A stretch of DNA of 7,950 bases, from the NCBI GenBank assembly GCA_016869335.1, contig VGEJ01000106.1:1-7950 (forward strand). Reading direction: 5' to 3'. Origin of the DNA: Alphaproteobacteria bacterium. GTDB lineage: Bacteria; Pseudomonadota; Alphaproteobacteria; VGEJ01. The notes under the pieces are model-generated. The model ran no database searches and was not told where the DNA came from. It saw nothing but the letters and a program-made list of their open reading frames with translations. Positions 1 through 5,726 of the stretch are shown one piece after another. How positions within the stretch are numbered: position 1 is the first letter of the stretch; each line of letters opens with the position of its first letter. Both the position numbers and the translations under genes were made by a program.

Positions 1-1
1 G

Positions 2-247
2 TTCGGGAACCCCAGGTTTCGCAAGGCGGTGCAGAAGGTCGTCGATGCGGCGCAGAAGCACAACCGATGCCTCGCGCGCATGGTCCCGGACGTCACCACC
101 GGCGTCGATCTTTACCGCCAGGGTTTCGACATGATCGCCTACTCGGGCGATTGTTGGGTGCTGCACGGCGCGCTCAAGGCGGGTGCCAACGAGCTGCGCA
201 TGCGTTGTTCCAAACCGCAGCGCAGCGTCGGCGCGCGGAGGAAGTGA
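2..247 (+). CDS. HpcH/HpaI-type aldolase, C-terminal part (gene enters from left edge)
   Basis: This is the last 81 residues of an aldolase of the HpcH/HpaI (2-keto-3-deoxyglucarate / 4-hydroxy-2-oxoheptanedioate aldolase) family. The frame is open from base 2 to the TGA at 245-247. The stretch DVTTGVDLYRQGFDMIAYSGD matches the final helix-strand of the family's TIM barrel, where a glycine-rich turn (QGFDMIAYSGD) is followed by a helix ending ...GALKAGANELR. The basic tail after that (RCSKPQRSVGARRK) is longer than usual. Family members use a divalent metal to cleave 2-oxo-4-hydroxy acids into pyruvate (or a related 2-oxoacid) and an aldehyde. The catalytic Arg and metal ligands lie upstream and cannot be checked. 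The stop overlaps the next gene's ATG (TGATG), so the two are probably co-translated. Family is fairly sure; substrate is unknown. Confidence 0.82.
   Translation, partial: FGNPRFRKAVQKVVDAAQKHNRCLARMVPDVTTGVDLYRQGFDMIAYSGDCWVLHGALKAGANELRMRCSKPQRSVGARRK
237..244 (+). promoter_or_regulatory. Ribosome binding site of the 2-hydroxyacid dehydrogenase gene
   Basis: GGAGGAAG lies inside the end of the aldolase frame, with GGAGG ending 5 nt before the ATG at 247. It selects this start over in-frame ATG codons further upstream (for example at 67), which would add an arginine-rich stretch with no match to the family. Confidence 0.75.
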
Positions 248-1293
248 TGAGCCGGTTCCAAGTCGGTCTGAGCAGCGATTTCTTGCGGCCCGACGGGAGC
301 CTCCTGTTCCGCGAGATGGATCTCGCGCTGCTCGACCGCGAGCCGGACCTCGCGTGGCGTTATGTCGGCGCTGCCGGCGCCGCGACCATCGCGCCGGCCG
401 ATGTCGCCGATCTCGACGCCCTGATGCTGCTCGGCCGGCGAATGAGCCGTGAGAGCTTTCACCCGAACCACCGGCTGGCGCTGATCGCCCGCTGGGGCGT
501 CGGCTACGACAACGTCGACACCGCCGCCTGTACCGCCAACGGCGTCGCGTTGACCATCACACCGGATGGCGTGCGCCGACCGGTCGCGGTCTCGATCATC
601 GCCCTCATCCTGGCGGTGACGGGCAAGCTTCTCATCAAGGACCGCCTGACGCGGCAAGACCGCTGGGGCGAGAAGACCAACTACAACGGCGTCGGCCTGG
701 TCGGTCGGACGCTCGGCTCGATCGGCCTCGGCAACATCGGCTCCGAGCTGTTCCGCCTCGCCAAGCCCTTCGACATGACGTTCATCGCCCACGACCCGAT
801 CGCGACGCCGCAACACGCGGCGAGCCTCGGCGTGCGCCTGGTCCAACTCGACCGGGTCTTCAGCGAGTCCGACATCGTCTGCGTCAACTGCCCGCTGTCC
901 CCCGCGACCCACCATCTGGTCAATGCGGAGCGCCTCAAGCTGATGAAGCCGACGGCCTTTCTCATCAACACGGCGCGCGGTCCCATCGTCGATCAGAAGG
1001 CGCTGTGCGCGGCGCTCACGGAAGGGCGCATCGCCGGTGCCGGGCTCGACGTGCTGGAGCAAGAGCCGCCGGACCCGAACGACCCGATCCTGGCACTCGA
1101 CAACGTCGTCCTCGCCCCGCACGCACTATGCTGGACCGACCAATTGGTCGAGGCGCTGATGACGATCGACATCAACGCGATCCTGGCCGTGAAACGGGGC
1201 GCCGAACCAGCGGCCATTGTCAACCGCGAGATCCTGACCAGCGCCGCGTGGCGGGCCAAGCTTGCGGACTTCCACGGTCGTTTCGCCCGGTGA
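247..1293 (+). CDS. D-2-hydroxyacid dehydrogenase (NAD-dependent, SerA/GyaR superfamily)
   Basis: A 348-residue, full-length member of the D-isomer-specific 2-hydroxyacid dehydrogenases, which interconvert 2-oxoacids and D-2-hydroxyacids with NAD(P)H. The split catalytic domain has the ARWGVGYDNVD signature at 81-91. The Rossmann nucleotide-binding loop GLGNIG is at 160-165, and the second strand ends in an acidic residue (FIAHD, Asp183), favouring NAD over NADP. The catalytic triad is visible: Arg244 in NTARGPIVD, Glu273 in LEQEPPD, and His292 in APHALCWTD. The last motif differs from the usual PHIAGxT, but I recall PHALCWTD from a subfamily often annotated simply as NAD(P)-dependent oxidoreductase. 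The start overlaps the aldolase stop and the stop overlaps the cupin start. Beside an HpcH/HpaI aldolase it could reduce an aldehyde-derived 2-oxoacid such as hydroxypyruvate, or oxidise a hydroxyacid substrate; that is inference. Family certain, substrate unknown. Confidence 0.93.
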   Translation: MSRFQVGLSSDFLRPDGSLLFREMDLALLDREPDLAWRYVGAAGAATIAPADVADLDALMLLGRRMSRESFHPNHRLALIARWGVGYDNVDTAACTANGVALTITPDGVRRPVAVSIIALILAVTGKLLIKDRLTRQDRWGEKTNYNGVGLVGRTLGSIGLGNIGSELFRLAKPFDMTFIAHDPIATPQHAASLGVRLVQLDRVFSESDIVCVNCPLSPATHHLVNAERLKLMKPTAFLINTARGPIVDQKALCAALTEGRIAGAGLDVLEQEPPDPNDPILALDNVVLAPHALCWTDQLVEALMTIDINAILAVKRGAEPAAIVNREILTSAAWRAKLADFHGRFAR

Positions 1294-1706
1294 CCGGCTT
1301 GGTCAAGGTGGCTGCCCCGGACCTGCTGGCCGAGCCGGATTTCGGCGCGCTCGACCTCGATGCCGGTTGGAGCGTGCCACCGGGCTACCCCGAAGGGGTT
1401 GGGGTCAAGCATTTGAGCGGCGCGCTCCACCCCTCACGGCGGCGCGGGCGGCGCACGACGCTGACCCGGTGGCTGCCAGGGACGCAGGTGGATCACGTAC
1501 TCGCCCACGACTACGTCGAGGAGGTGCTCGTGCTGGCGGGCGAACTCCTGTGGCTCGGGCCGGACGGCCGCATTGCCCAGCGCATCGGGCGGCACGCCTA
1601 CGTCTGCCGGGCACCGGGCGTCCTGCACGGCCCGTTCCGCACCGACATCGGCTTTCTGTCGATCGAGTTTTGCTACTACCCGGAGGAAGGGGCGCCGGGC
1701 GACTGA
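1290..1706 (+). CDS. ChrR-like cupin-fold protein
   Basis: A 138-residue single-domain cupin. Motif 1 lies at about 64-84 (G64...H69...H73...E77/E78...G84) and motif 2 at about 100-116 (G100...P109-G110...H113-G-P-F116), with an RTTLTR strand before them at 55-60, as in the cupin domain of the anti-sigma factor ChrR. The His/Glu set is the usual cupin divalent-metal site. There is no separate zinc-binding anti-sigma domain, so this is not a full ChrR. Small cupins of this kind in catabolic operons act as isomerases, lyases, dioxygenases or accessory proteins, and the sequence does not say which. The GTG at 1290 is chosen because GTGA overlaps the dehydrogenase TGA by 4 nt, a common coupling arrangement. 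No good Shine-Dalgarno precedes it, and TTG 1299 or GTG 1308 remain possible starts. Fold fairly sure, function unknown. Confidence 0.83.
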   Translation: MTGLVKVAAPDLLAEPDFGALDLDAGWSVPPGYPEGVGVKHLSGALHPSRRRGRRTTLTRWLPGTQVDHVLAHDYVEEVLVLAGELLWLGPDGRIAQRIGRHAYVCRAPGVLHGPFRTDIGFLSIEFCYYPEEGAPGD

Positions 1707-1720
1707 GCCGGCGCGGGCTG

Positions 1721-1728
1721 AGGGAGGA
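1721..1728 (+). promoter_or_regulatory. Ribosome binding site of the amidase gene
   Basis: AGGGAGGA ends 4 nt before the ATG at 1733. It fixes the amidase start, because the reading frame is open far upstream (from about 1262) across the cupin gene without family-like sequence. Confidence 0.75.
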
Positions 1729-1732
1729 CCGC

Positions 1733-3016
1733 ATGGCTGAACCGCATGCGCTTGGCGCTGCCGAGGCGGCGCGACTGATCGCCTCTGGCCGGTTGACCAG
1801 CAAGGGGCTCATCGAGTCGTGCCTCGCCCATATTGCCGAGCACGAGGACAGCGTGGGCGCCTGGACTCATCTCGATGTCGCGGGCGGGCGGGCCCAGGCA
1901 CGCGCCCTAGACCGCGGCGGAGCGCGCGGACCGCTCCATGGGATTCCAATAGGCGTCAAGGACATCATCGATACCGTGGACATGCCCACCGGCTACGGCT
2001 CGGCCATCTATGACGGGCATCGGCCGGCGTGGGATGCCGCCGCGGTCGCCGCCTGTCGGGCGGCCGGTGCGGTGATCCTGGGCAAGACCGTCTCGACCGA
2101 GTTCGCCTATTTCACGCCTGGCAAGACGCGCAACCCCCACAACCCGGCCCACACGCCCGGCGGCTCCTCGAGCGGTTCGGCAGCGGCGGTCGCCGATCTC
2201 ATGGTACCGCTCGCTTTCGGCAGCCAGACCGCAGGCTCGGTCATCCGCCCCGCCTCGTTCTGCGGCGTCGTCGGTTTCAAGCCGACCTTCGGACTGCTCA
2301 GTCTCGCCGGCGTCAAGCCGTTCGCCCAGTCGCTGGACACGCTCGGCTTCTTCTCCCGGAGCGTCGAGGACGCGATGCTTCTGCTCGCCGCCTTGATCGG
2401 CGGGCGGACGATGCCGGAGCCGCTGTCCGGCGCGCCGCGGATCGGCGTCTGCCGCACGCCGGAGTGGTCGCACGCGAGCCCGGCCACGCAGCACGCGGTG
2501 GATCGCGCCGCGGCGCTGCTCAACGCGGCGGGCGCGCGCGTGGTCGAGGTGACGCTGGCCGAACCGTTCGCCGGGCTCCATGCCGCCCAGCTCACCATCA
2601 TGGCGTTCGAGAGCGCTCGGACGCTGGGCCACGAGCGGCGGCGCCACGGCGAGCACTTGAGTCAGACGCTCCTCGGCCTCCTGGCGGAGGGCCGCGCCTG
2701 CTCGCTCGAGCGCTACGAGGCCGCCCAGCGCCTCGCCTCGCGCAGCCGCACGCAACTCGATGCCCTGTTCGCGGGGTACGACGCCTTGCTGGCGCCGAGC
2801 GCCGTCGGCGAAGCGCCGCACGGCCTCGGGCGCACCGGGGATCCCGTGTTCAACCGGATGTGGACGCTGCTCCACGTGCCCTGCATCACGCTGCCGCGCT
2901 ACGTCGGAGCGAACCGGCTGCCGGTCGGCATCCAGCTGGTTGGGGCACGGTGGGCGGATGAGCACCTGCTGCGGGTGGCGCGGTGGGTCGAGGACCGGCT
3001 CGCAGCGGCGGTGTGA
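1733..3016 (+). CDS. Amidase signature (AS) family hydrolase
   Basis: A 427-residue amidase-signature enzyme. Members hydrolyse C-N amide bonds with a Ser-cisSer-Lys triad, probably in the cytoplasm here since no signal peptide is seen. The triad is visible: Lys76 in GIPIGVKDIIDT, cis-Ser145 in the Gly/Ser-rich loop TPGGSSSGSAAA, and nucleophile Ser169 in QTAGSVIRPASFCG. The 24-residue spacing between the two serines equals that in fatty acid amide hydrolase. The C-terminal LPVGIQLVG strand is typical. The length suits a compact, stand-alone amidase rather than GatA, which is usually around 480 residues, and no gatB or gatC is nearby. The AGSVIRPA form of the nucleophile loop is common among non-GatA amidases. 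It sits 26 nt after the cupin and 18 nt before the dioxygenase, so it probably acts on the same substrate. The nature of the amide is not predictable. Confidence 0.93.
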   Translation: MAEPHALGAAEAARLIASGRLTSKGLIESCLAHIAEHEDSVGAWTHLDVAGGRAQARALDRGGARGPLHGIPIGVKDIIDTVDMPTGYGSAIYDGHRPAWDAAAVAACRAAGAVILGKTVSTEFAYFTPGKTRNPHNPAHTPGGSSSGSAAAVADLMVPLAFGSQTAGSVIRPASFCGVVGFKPTFGLLSLAGVKPFAQSLDTLGFFSRSVEDAMLLLAALIGGRTMPEPLSGAPRIGVCRTPEWSHASPATQHAVDRAAALLNAAGARVVEVTLAEPFAGLHAAQLTIMAFESARTLGHERRRHGEHLSQTLLGLLAEGRACSLERYEAAQRLASRSRTQLDALFAGYDALLAPSAVGEAPHGLGRTGDPVFNRMWTLLHVPCITLPRYVGANRLPVGIQLVGARWADEHLLRVARWVEDRLAAAV

Positions 3017-3022
3017 GCCGAT

Positions 3023-3027
3023 GGAGG
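3023..3027 (+). promoter_or_regulatory. Ribosome binding site of the PhyH-like gene
   Basis: GGAGG is 7 nt upstream of the GTG at 3035, which supports GTG rather than the adjacent TTG at 3038 as the start. Confidence 0.65.
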
Positions 3028-3034
3028 GATCGCC

Positions 3035-3841
3035 GTGTTGAGCAGTGCCGAGATCGCGCGCCACCACGAGCAGGGCTACCTCATCCCGGCCTATCGCCTG
3101 CCGGAGACCCAACTGGAGGTGCTGCAGGAGGCGCTCGAGTGGGTCATCGCCGCCAATCCCTCGGTGCGTCCCGAATTCCTCATCAGCGTCCACATCGCGG
3201 CCGGCGGCAGCGAGGGGATCGCGGGCCACGCGGCGTTCCTCGCGCTGTGCCGCGAGCGCGCGGTACTGGACATCGTGGCCGACCTGATCGGCCCTGACAT
3301 CGTGCTGTGGGCCTGCCAGGTCTTCTGCAAACGCGCCGCTGACGGGCTCGAGATCCCGTGGCACCAGGACAGGCAGTACTGGCCGATCCGGCCGCTCGCC
3401 ACCTGCACGGTCTGGGTCGCGCTCGATCACTCGACCGATGAGAGCGGCTGCCTCCACGTGTTGCCGGGCTACCATCGCGAGCGGCGGCTCAGGCGGCATC
3501 GGCCGTGTACCCGTGCCGGAGCGGGACTCAACGAGGAGCTCGATCCCGCGGAGTTCGACGCAGCGGCAGCGGTCGATGTCGAGATCGAGCCCGGGCGGAT
3601 GCCGATTCACGACGTCTACATGCCGCACGGCTCGCGGCCGAACCGCTCGGGCCGGCGCCGCGCCGGCGTCGCCATCCGCTACATGCCGGCGCCCGCGCAC
3701 TTCGATCGCACCCTGTTCCCGCCGCGCGCCGTTGTTCCCGGCTATCAGGTCGATCTCGCCAACCGGCCGCTGTGGCTGGTGCGCGGCCAGGACCGTGCCG
3801 GCAACGACTTCATCACCGGCCATGGCCCGCTCGCGCGCTAG
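3035..3841 (+). CDS. Phytanoyl-CoA dioxygenase (PhyH) family Fe(II)/2-oxoglutarate oxygenase
   Basis: A 268-residue member of the PhyH family of non-haem Fe(II)/2-oxoglutarate-dependent oxygenases, which hydroxylate small molecules with O2 and release succinate and CO2. The facial triad is visible: His110 and Asp112 in IPWHQDRQYW, and His198 in MPHGSRPNRSG. Downstream arginines in RSGRRRAGVAIRYMP (about 204-218) are where the family binds the 2-oxoglutarate carboxylate. The double-stranded beta-helix segment TVWVALDHSTDESGCLHVLPG (125-145) is characteristic. The opening residues (SSAEIARHHEQGYLIP) match the usual PhyH N-terminal helix. Bacterial members act on many substrates, including ectoine, phosphonates and secondary metabolites, so the name does not imply phytanoyl-CoA. 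Its position after the amidase suggests hydroxylation of a common substrate. The end overlaps the DUF3052 gene by 20 nt. Family sure, substrate unknown. Confidence 0.92.
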   Translation: MLSSAEIARHHEQGYLIPAYRLPETQLEVLQEALEWVIAANPSVRPEFLISVHIAAGGSEGIAGHAAFLALCRERAVLDIVADLIGPDIVLWACQVFCKRAADGLEIPWHQDRQYWPIRPLATCTVWVALDHSTDESGCLHVLPGYHRERRLRRHRPCTRAGAGLNEELDPAEFDAAAAVDVEIEPGRMPIHDVYMPHGSRPNRSGRRRAGVAIRYMPAPAHFDRTLFPPRAVVPGYQVDLANRPLWLVRGQDRAGNDFITGHGPLAR

Positions 3842-4319
3842 CGTTCGCGGCGCCGGCAACGCCGGCACCATCGCGAGCAGCTACTCGGGCAAGGCGCTCG
3901 TCGAGAAGCTCGGCTACCGCGACGGCCAGCGCGTCCTTTTCATCGCCATGCCGACCGAGGTCGCCGAGCTTCTGAGCGAACCACGCTATCCGGTGCGCGA
4001 GGTCGTGGCGACGGCGGCAGCCGGCTGTTTGCCGCTCGGTCCGTGGGACGCGATCCACCTGTTCGCGACCGCGCAGGCGGAGCTCGAACGGGCGCTGCCT
4101 GCACTGCGCGCCGCTCTCGTCCCCGATGGCATGATCTGGGTGTCGTGGCCCAAGAAGCCAGCGCGGGTCGCGACCGACGTCAGCGAGAACACGGTGCGCG
4201 CCGCCGCCCACGCGTGCCACATGGTCGATCTCAAGGTGTGCGCGGTCGATGCCACGTGGTCAGGACTCAAGCTGGTGATCCGGCGGGCCGACCGAGCGAC
4301 TGGCGCCCCGCCGTCATGA
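3822..4319 (+). CDS. DUF3052 family protein
   Basis: A 165-residue protein that I recognise as DUF3052, a small family of unknown function. Family-like segments are YSGKALVEKLGYRDGQRVLF (21-40), a central helix rich in Ala/Leu/Glu (AELERALPALRAAL, 86-99), DGMIWVSWPKK (102-112) and DLKVCAVDATWSGLKLVIRR (136-155). The alternating strands and helices resemble a small Rossmann-like alpha/beta fold, but no catalytic residues can be named. ATG 3822 is the only start codon before the conserved part. It lies inside the PhyH gene, has no clear Shine-Dalgarno and probably depends on translational coupling. As the last gene of the operon, its stop overlaps that of the converging SRPBCC pseudogene. These proteins occur in many unrelated contexts, so membership in the catabolic pathway is not assured. 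Confidence 0.8.
   Translation: MARSRASVRGAGNAGTIASSYSGKALVEKLGYRDGQRVLFIAMPTEVAELLSEPRYPVREVVATAAAGCLPLGPWDAIHLFATAQAELERALPALRAALVPDGMIWVSWPKKPARVATDVSENTVRAAAHACHMVDLKVCAVDATWSGLKLVIRRADRATGAPPS
4314..4319. other. Shared convergent stop-codon hexamer TCATGA
   Basis: On the + strand TGA (4317-4319) ends the DUF3052 gene. On the - strand TGA (4316-4314) ends the SRPBCC reading frame. The two coding frames therefore overlap tail to tail by 6 nt, with no room for a stem-loop terminator between them. The hexamer is a perfect palindrome. Confidence 0.85.
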
Positions 4320-4799
4320 CGCCTCGATCACGCTCTTGAGGCGCCGGAGGTGATCGCCGTCCTGCTCGCGCAGCATTTTCGCGACCATCGGGATCATCAG
4401 CTTCTTGGCGCCCCCGGCGGTGATGTCGCCATCGAGGCTGACCCGCGTCCCCTGCCCTTCGGGCGCGAAGCGGTAGGTGTGGGTGACCGTGAAGCCGTGG
4501 TTCGCGGCGCGCACGGCTTAGCTCGTCGGCACGGCAAAAGCGATGACTGCGAGATCGGCCACTTCATCCTTGTCGTTGATGCGGCGGGTCTCCCGGATGC
4601 GCGAGCCGACGCCGAGCGGCCCGGCGGTGAGCCGTTCGGCCGCGACGACCCCTTTGACGACCCGCGTGGCGTTGTTGGTGTCCGTCGCAAACGCAAACAC
4701 CTCCGCCGGCGGACGGGCGAAGAACTCGGACACGAGGGCACGGAGCACGGCGGGCGATACCATGGCGCCACTGCCCGTGATCGGTCGCACGTCGGTCAT
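4314..4799 (-). pseudogene. SRPBCC (polyketide cyclase/START-like) protein gene interrupted by an in-frame TAA
   Basis: The first 93 codons and the following 67 codons lie in the same frame and are separated only by a TAA (4520-4518). The N-terminal piece has the family's opening pattern: FFARPPAEVFAFATDTNN, then VVKGVV, then GSRIRETRRI. The C-terminal piece HGFTVTHTYRFAPEGQGTR continues it through the beta strands to a final helix (MVAKMLREQDGDHLRRLKSV). The joined length of about 160 residues is normal for the family, which binds hydrophobic ligands in a deep cavity and has very varied functions. The family's usual PPRR segment before the break is absent in frame but can be read in a shifted frame (see findings). 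The start at 4799 is preceded by an AAGGCGG stretch; ATG 4763 is an alternative. A real pseudogene, a sequencing error, or two restarted halves are all possible. Read-through is not supported by anything seen. Confidence 0.78.
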
Positions 4800-4916
4800 G
4801 CCGCCTTATAGCGCTCGCGCCAAAGGTGTTTCTTGACGATTCTTGCGCTCGCCCACTGGGTGGCGAATGACGTGGTGCGCTAGGATCGGTGTCGCTCTGG
4901 AACGCGAGGCGGCCTC
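4800..4916. other. Divergent intergenic region between SRPBCC and hydratase genes
   Basis: These 117 bases must hold the promoters of both flanking genes if they are transcribed independently. A TTGACG hexamer lies at 4833-4838 and a TAGGAT at 4881-4886 on the + strand. They are about 42 nt apart and so cannot form one promoter. Neither has a convincing partner, and no inverted repeat or riboswitch-like structure stands out. Confidence 0.4.
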
Positions 4917-5717
4917 ATGGACCCGGTGACGCTCTCCCGCATCGTCGAGCACTTCGGCCGCGCCCGCCAGCGCCCCGGACAGGTCGTCCCCAAGCCGCCG
5001 CCCGAGCTCACGCCGCCGGACCAGCCCGCCGCCTACCGCGCGATGGAGGCGCTGCACGCCTGGTTCATCGCGCACGGGCTCGGCGCGACGGCGGGCTACA
5101 AGATCGGCTGCACGACCGCCGTGCAGCAGGCCTATGTCGGCATCGACCGCCCGCTCGGCGGCGGCATCCTGGCGCGCCTGGTGCACCGCCACGCGGCGAC
5201 GCTCCGCTTCGCCGACTACCACAAGCTCGGCATCGAGACTGAGATCGCGGTACGGCTTGGCACCAACGTGCCCGTCTCGAGCGCGCCCTACACGCGCGCG
5301 AGCATCGCGCCCTTTGTCCGCGAGGTGATGGCAGCGGCCGAGATCGTCGACGAGCGCTATGCGGACTACCGCTCGTGGCAGGCCGAGGCGCTCATTGCCG
5401 ATGATTTCTTCAACGCCGGCTGCGTGCTCGGCGATCCCGTCCCTGCCGCCGCGCTTGATATGGCTACCGTCCGCGGGACGACGATCGTCGATGGCGTGGC
5501 GTTCGGCACCGGGCTCGGCGGCGACGTCATGGGCCACCCCTATGCGGCGCTCGCCATGCTGGCCAACGTGCTGGCGGAGGCCGATGTCATGTTGCGCGAG
5601 GGCGAGATCGTGCTGACGGTATCGATCGTGCGCACGCACTGGCCGGCCGGACCCGGCACCGACTACGTGTGCCGGTTCGACCGGCGGCTGGGCGAGCTCC
5701 ACATCCACGTGGCGTGA
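4917..5717 (+). CDS. 2-keto-4-pentenoate hydratase-like protein (MhpD/HpcG type, FAH fold)
   Basis: A 266-residue protein of the hydratase branch of the fumarylacetoacetate hydrolase superfamily. Relatives add water to 2-hydroxy-2,4-dienoates in meta-cleavage pathways, and some act as decarboxylases. The hydratase signature GYKIGCTT is at 60-67. The metal-site acids GIETEIAVRL (Glu107, Glu109) and AEIVDERY (Glu142) follow, then ADDFFNAGCVLG (161-172) and the late helix GHPYAALAMLANVLAE (206-221). The order and spacing agree with MhpD/HpcG-type enzymes. ATG 4917 has a GAGG 7 nt upstream. In homoprotocatechuate breakdown HpcG acts directly before the HpcH aldolase, and an HpcH/HpaI aldolase ends at 247 here, so a shared pathway is conceivable. 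However, the genes are separated by a converging gene. No ring-cleavage dioxygenase is in view. Family sure, exact substrate open. Confidence 0.9.
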   Translation: MDPVTLSRIVEHFGRARQRPGQVVPKPPPELTPPDQPAAYRAMEALHAWFIAHGLGATAGYKIGCTTAVQQAYVGIDRPLGGGILARLVHRHAATLRFADYHKLGIETEIAVRLGTNVPVSSAPYTRASIAPFVREVMAAAEIVDERYADYRSWQAEALIADDFFNAGCVLGDPVPAAALDMATVRGTTIVDGVAFGTGLGGDVMGHPYAALAMLANVLAEADVMLREGEIVLTVSIVRTHWPAGPGTDYVCRFDRRLGELHIHVA

Positions 5718-5726
5718 GGCCGGCCG

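Noticed and set aside
139..1122. Open - strand frame (327 codons) opposite the dehydrogenase
   Set aside because: It is a shadow frame of a gene with an intact Rossmann motif and catalytic triad.
1733..3016. Amidase as GatA subunit of Asp/Glu-tRNA amidotransferase
   Set aside because: It is shorter than GatA, has AGSVIRPA instead of the GGSIRxP form of the nucleophile loop, and has no gatB or gatC neighbour.
1907..3871. Long open frame on the - strand (654 codons) opposite the amidase and PhyH genes
   Set aside because: It is rich in Arg, Gly and Ala with no recognisable motif, and it lies opposite two genes with complete catalytic signatures. It is a typical shadow frame of high-G+C coding DNA.
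4833..4886. TTGACG and TAGGAT as a sigma-70 promoter for the hydratase
   Set aside because: The hexamers are about 42 nt apart, far from the usual 16-18 nt, and neither has a convincing partner at the right distance.
4806..5708. Open - strand frame (300 codons) opposite the hydratase
   Set aside because: The hydratase frame carries all expected motifs. The opposite frame is low in hydrophobic blocks and is His/Arg/Asp-rich, as expected from complementing GC-rich codons.
5718..5725. GGCCGGCC palindrome between the hydratase and the ApnL-like gene as a terminator
   Set aside because: It is only 8 bp with no loop and no T tract on either strand, and it is expected by chance in DNA of this composition.
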